From an uncultured Flammeovirgaceae bacterium (GTDB taxonomy: Bacteria > Bacteroidota > Bacteroidia > Cytophagales > Cyclobacteriaceae), in assembly GCA_937138955.1 (NCBI GenBank), contig CAKZPJ010000012.1:1-8245 (forward strand): a stretch of 8,245 nt of DNA. The letters are read 5' to 3'. The notes beneath the pieces were generated by a model that made no database searches, was not told the DNA's origin, and saw only the letters and a program-made list of their open reading frames with translations. The position numbers were made by a program, and so were the translations under genes. Positions 5,511-8,245 of the stretch are shown in pieces; positions within the stretch are counted from its first letter, which is position 1, and every line of letters begins with the position of its first letter.

Positions 5511-6152
5511 ATGAATTTCTTTAAGACCCCTTCTTTGCTCAAGCACATTTACCCTAGCCTTACTTGGGACAAATTTCAGGATACCAATGATCTCGAACAG
5601 AAGAAGATCTACCTAACTTTTGATGATGGCCCCATTCCGGAGCTCACCCCTTGGGTACTTCAAACGCTAAAAAGCTGGCATGCTCATGGCACTTTCTTCT
5701 GCGTTGGCAATAACGTTCACCAGTACCCCGAACTATACCAAGCGGTGAAAGACGGCAATCACCGGATAGGAAACCACACGTATAATCATTTGAATGGATG
5801 GAATACCGATAACTTTCTATACTTAAAAAATATTCTTAAATGCGAGAAGCTGCTTTCTTCTTCAGATAAACCCAAGAAGAAATTATTCCGCCCTCCTTAT
5901 GGGAAAATCAAACTTAAGCAGATACAGCAACTACTGCCCCGTTATCAGATTGTTATGTGGGACATTTTGTCGGGTGATTTTGACCCAAACTTCAATCAGG
6001 AAACTTGCCTGGAACGTTGCATTCAACATACGCGCCCAGGAACGATTGTTATTTTTCATGATAACTACAAAGCTCAAAAGAACTTAACGTACGTGCTGCC
6101 CCGTTACATTGAGCACTTTACCAAACAAGATTACTCGTTTGATACATTGTGA
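5511..6152 (+). CDS. Polysaccharide deacetylase family protein (NodB homology, CE4)
   Basis: The 213-residue product carries all five NodB/CE4 motifs: TFDDG (36-40; D38 catalytic base, D39 metal ligand), NHTYNH (88-93; H89 and H93 metal ligands), RPPYG (127-131), WDILSGDFD (150-158) and IVIFHDN (179-185; H183). Such enzymes remove acetyl groups from N-acetylated or O-acetylated glycans, using a divalent metal. There is no signal peptide or membrane segment; the chain before motif 1 is only about 35 residues, so the protein looks cytoplasmic or exported by another route. Compact homologues with GNHTYNHLNGW are common in Bacteroidota (from memory); their substrate is unproven. The 12-bp gap to the phosphatase gene suggests co-transcription. 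No hairpin terminator follows. The enzyme class is firm, the substrate unknown. Confidence 0.92.
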   Translation: MNFFKTPSLLKHIYPSLTWDKFQDTNDLEQKKIYLTFDDGPIPELTPWVLQTLKSWHAHGTFFCVGNNVHQYPELYQAVKDGNHRIGNHTYNHLNGWNTDNFLYLKNILKCEKLLSSSDKPKKKLFRPPYGKIKLKQIQQLLPRYQIVMWDILSGDFDPNFNQETCLERCIQHTRPGTIVIFHDNYKAQKNLTYVLPRYIEHFTKQDYSFDTL

Positions 6153-6261
6153 AGAGTTTTTTGGTTTTTTGGTGGGAAAGAATCTGAGTTTACAATCTAA
6201 CAGCAAGTATCTGAATACATAAGCATTAAGAATTACAACACTCTAACACCTGCATTAAACT
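6153..6261. other. Intergenic stretch with tandem GTTTTTTG repeat
   Basis: GTTTTTTG occurs twice in tandem at 6156-6171, directly after the deacetylase stop. There is no stem before the T runs, so it does not look like an intrinsic terminator. The TTTTTTGG units resemble -33 elements, but no TAnnTTTG lies at the right distance. The promoter of the next gene is therefore unclear, and read-through from the deacetylase gene is possible. Confidence 0.4.
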
Positions 6262-7029
6262 ATGGAATGGATTGATACGCACGCCCATATTTACGATGAG
6301 AAATTCAAAGAAGATATTGATGATGTTCTGAGCCAATGCCAGGAAGCCAATGTGAATCGTATTTATATGCCGAACATTGATCGGACTTCTATTGATGCCA
6401 TGCTAGAGCTGGAACACCGTTATCCTAAACAATGTATTCCCATGATGGGGTTGCACCCGTGTAGTGTAAAAAAGGATTTTGAGCGAGAACTTTATCTAGT
6501 AGAAGAATGGCTCGATCAGCGATCATTTGTAGCCGTAGGCGAAATTGGACTGGACTACTACTGGGACACTACATACAAGGATCAGCAACAGGAGGCTTTT
6601 CGTATTCAAATAGATTTAGCGAAAAAACACTGCCTGCCGATTGTTATTCATACCCGTGACTCATTCGATGATGCGATTGACATTATAGAAGAGGTGAGTG
6701 ATGATAACTTTACCGGAATATTTCACTGTTTCACTGGCAGTGCCGAAGAAGGGAAACGAGTAGCTGACGCTGGCTTTTATCTGGGATTGGGGGGAGTGAA
6801 CACCTTTAAGAACTCCGGTATGAACGAGGTAATCCCGCACCTTGATTTAGACAAAGTTGTTCTGGAAACGGATAGTCCTTATCTAGCTCCCACTCCGCAT
6901 CGGGGCAAAAGAAACGAACCTACTTACATTCCACTTATCGGAAGTAAGGTAGCTGAATTTACCAAAAGCACACCTGAAACTATAGCGGAAATAACTACGA
7001 AGAATGCTCAAATTTTGTTTGAAGGCTAA
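6262..7029 (+). CDS. TatD-family metal-dependent hydrolase (DNase)
   Basis: The 255-residue protein has the usual family length and an amidohydrolase TIM-barrel layout. Metal ligands and motifs are all present: DTHAH (5-9; H7, H9), GLHP (63-66), GEIGLDYY (93-100; E94), PIVIHTRD (126-133; H130), IFHCFTGS (153-160; H155) and LETDSPYLAP (201-210; D204), followed by HRGKRNEP (213-220). Characterised relatives are Mg-dependent 3'-5' DNases acting in the cytoplasm, linked to DNA repair and degradation; despite the name they are not part of the Tat export machinery. The ATG at 6262 begins directly before the first motif, so the start is secure, though no Shine-Dalgarno is visible. E. coli has several paralogues (TatD, YcfH, YjjV), and which one this corresponds to cannot be told here, so no symbol is given. 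Confidence 0.95.
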   Translation: MEWIDTHAHIYDEKFKEDIDDVLSQCQEANVNRIYMPNIDRTSIDAMLELEHRYPKQCIPMMGLHPCSVKKDFERELYLVEEWLDQRSFVAVGEIGLDYYWDTTYKDQQQEAFRIQIDLAKKHCLPIVIHTRDSFDDAIDIIEEVSDDNFTGIFHCFTGSAEEGKRVADAGFYLGLGGVNTFKNSGMNEVIPHLDLDKVVLETDSPYLAPTPHRGKRNEPTYIPLIGSKVAEFTKSTPETIAEITTKNAQILFEG

Positions 7030-7057
7030 CTACTTACTTACCCGAGCATACCTTTTA

Positions 7058-7089
7058 TTGTGATTCCTCCTGATTGTACTGTAACTTTG
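7058..7089 (+). promoter_or_regulatory. ansA: Candidate ansA promoter (TTG-N21-TAACTTTG)
   Basis: TAACTTTG at 7082-7089 is an exact TAnnTTTG -7 element, and TTG at 7058-7060 lies 21 nt upstream, within the accepted spacing for Bacteroidota promoters. Transcription would start near 7096, about 20 nt before the ATG at 7117. This is the best promoter match in the window and shows that ansA need not depend on the TatD-family gene upstream. Confidence 0.7.
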
Positions 7090-7116
7090 GTACCTGCTAC
7101 CTACGGTTGCCGCGAG

Positions 7117-8190
7117 ATGGAAAAGTTTAAGTATAAAATCGTTAATATCAGTACGGCTAATTCGGCTTCCGCTAAAGCTTCGATACTAATTATTTACACG
7201 GGTGGAACGCTAGGGATGACTTACGACGAAACCGGGGTACTGGCCCCGTTCAACTTTTCCCAAACGGCAGAAAAAATACCTGCACTACGCCAATTTGATC
7301 TTCAACTTACCGTAATCTCTTTCCCCCAATTGGTTGACTCATCCGATATAAATCCTAATCACTGGGTGGACTTAGCGTATATTGTGCACGAAAACTATCA
7401 GCGATACGATGGTTTTGTTGTAGTACATGGAACAGATACGATGGCATATAGTGCTTCCGCACTAAGCTTCATGCTGGAGGGGCTTAATAAACCTGTCATT
7501 TTTACTGGAGCTCAACTACCTATTGGTTCTAAGCGATCTGATGCTCAAGAAAATTTTATCACTGCCTTAGAAATTGCTAGTGCTCAGATAGACGGCCACC
7601 CTATCGTACCTGAAGTATGTGTATACTTTGGCAGTCACTTACTCCGGGGAAACCGTAGTAGCAAACGACAAAGTATTCACTTTGATGCATTTACTTCCGA
7701 AAACTACCCCAGTTTAGCCGAAGCTGGGGTGCTTATCGATTATAATTTTCCCGCCATACGGCCCTATAATTCCGATAGTAAACTTATCTATCATAACCAA
7801 CTTAACCCCAACGTAGCCATCCTCAAGCTTTTTCCCGGTATTAACCGGAAAGTGGTGGAAAGTATTTTACAAATTCCTGATCTGAAAGGAGTGGTGCTGG
7901 AAACTTTTGGCTCGGGTAATGCTCCCACCAATGCCTATTTACTCGACAGTCTAAGTGATGCTATTCAGCACGGACTTACCATCCTCAATATATCGCAATG
8001 TGCCGGAGGAAGAGTAATTCAGGGACGGTACCAAACCAGCAAAAGCCTAGAGAATATTGGAGTAGTTAGCGGAAAAGACATGACTACTGAAGCTGCAATC
8101 ACGAAACTTATGTATTTGTTAGGTACAGAAAGCTCTTCTGAGCACATTCGGCAGCAACTACCCCACGCAATTTGCGGCGAAACTTATTAA
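7117..8190 (+). CDS. ansA: Type I (cytoplasmic) L-asparaginase
   Basis: Hydrolyses L-asparagine to aspartate and ammonia. Counting from the ATG at 7117 (357 residues), the first catalytic motif is YTGGTLGM (27-34; nucleophile T31), the second VVHGTDTM (102-109; T106, D107), and a conserved lysine lies in RGNRSSK (K183). The family tail ISQCAGGRV and the GKDMTTEAAITKL helix are present. No signal peptide is seen, as expected for the type I enzyme rather than periplasmic type II. The frame is open back to a GTG at 7060, which would add 19 residues, but I reject that start: the predicted -7 element (7082-7089) and transcription start (about 7096) lie inside that extension, and its sequence does not resemble the family. 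About 23 residues precede the first strand, longer than E. coli AnsA. The gene is 87 bp downstream of the TatD-family gene. Confidence 0.95.
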   Translation: MEKFKYKIVNISTANSASAKASILIIYTGGTLGMTYDETGVLAPFNFSQTAEKIPALRQFDLQLTVISFPQLVDSSDINPNHWVDLAYIVHENYQRYDGFVVVHGTDTMAYSASALSFMLEGLNKPVIFTGAQLPIGSKRSDAQENFITALEIASAQIDGHPIVPEVCVYFGSHLLRGNRSSKRQSIHFDAFTSENYPSLAEAGVLIDYNFPAIRPYNSDSKLIYHNQLNPNVAILKLFPGINRKVVESILQIPDLKGVVLETFGSGNAPTNAYLLDSLSDAIQHGLTILNISQCAGGRVIQGRYQTSKSLENIGVVSGKDMTTEAAITKLMYLLGTESSSEHIRQQLPHAICGETY

Positions 8191-8201
8191 TAGGGTTTCC
8201 G

Positions 8202-8216
8202 CACCCAAATAGGGTG
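8202..8216 (+). terminator. Weak hairpin after ansA, possible terminator
   Basis: CACCC (8202-8206) pairs with GGGTG (8212-8216) around AAATA, 12 nt past the ansA stop. Only TTTA follows, so it is a poor intrinsic terminator. GGGT at 8193-8196 could pair with ACCC (8203-8206) instead, and AATAGGGT occurs twice (8189-8196, 8208-8215). It may act with downstream sequence outside the window. I see no gene in 8191-8245. Confidence 0.25.
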
Positions 8217-8245
8217 TTTACGTTAGAGTGTCTAGTTTTACCTTA

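Noticed and set aside
6156..6172. T-rich tandem repeat as a terminator for the deacetylase gene
   Set aside because: There is no stem-loop immediately before the T runs.

Overview
The window looks like chromosomal DNA from a member of the Bacteroidota, probably Cytophagales or a related order. Three things point that way. Several gene starts are preceded by the phylum's -7 promoter motif TAnnTTTG (1196-1203 minus strand, 4098-4105, 7082-7089). Most start codons lack a clear Shine-Dalgarno sequence. The protein families have a Bacteroidota flavour: a lipoprotein TlpA thioredoxin with a beta-rich N-terminal half, an exported DsrE protein, and a signal-peptide-less NodB deacetylase with a GNHTYNHLNGW motif. 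The assignment is inferred from sequence only.

Layout. The left end (1-1164, minus strand) is the head of a division and cell wall (dcw) cluster: mraZ followed by rsmH, which overlaps it and runs off the window. Upstream of mraZ lies a -7 element, with three GTGG boxes at exact 10-bp spacing covering the -33 zone; this looks like an autorepressor array. The gap 1165-1539 separates mraZ from the divergent TlpA-like lipoprotein gene and also holds a perfect 17-bp-arm inverted repeat. The TlpA-like gene (1540-2799, plus) and a dsrE-like gene (2796-3335, minus) converge with overlapping stop codons. A small exported TPR-like protein (3468-3884, minus) follows, ended by a hairpin terminator with T-tracts on both strands.

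After a 351-bp gene-free divergent region with an operator-like palindrome and a candidate promoter, the plus strand carries a GAF-like/SpoIIE protein phosphatase (4236-5498) and, 12 bp later, a NodB-type deacetylase (5511-6152). A TatD-family metal hydrolase (6262-7029) and a type I asparaginase, ansA (7117-8190), complete the window. ansA has its own promoter, and that promoter moves the start codon downstream of the longest open frame.

How the genes relate. mraZ/rsmH form a self-regulated division cluster head. The TlpA and DsrE proteins are both predicted to be exported and both carry cysteine-centred active sites, so a shared role in extracytoplasmic thiol or sulfur chemistry is possible but unproven. 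The SpoIIE phosphatase and deacetylase may be one transcript, linking a signalling output to cell-envelope glycan modification. TatD and AnsA look like housekeeping enzymes. I found no mobile element, CRISPR array, tRNA or rRNA, and no convincing new multi-gene system. The most interesting signals are regulatory: the MraZ box array, the large inverted repeat, the operator-like palindromes, and the convergent overlap that shares one terminator.
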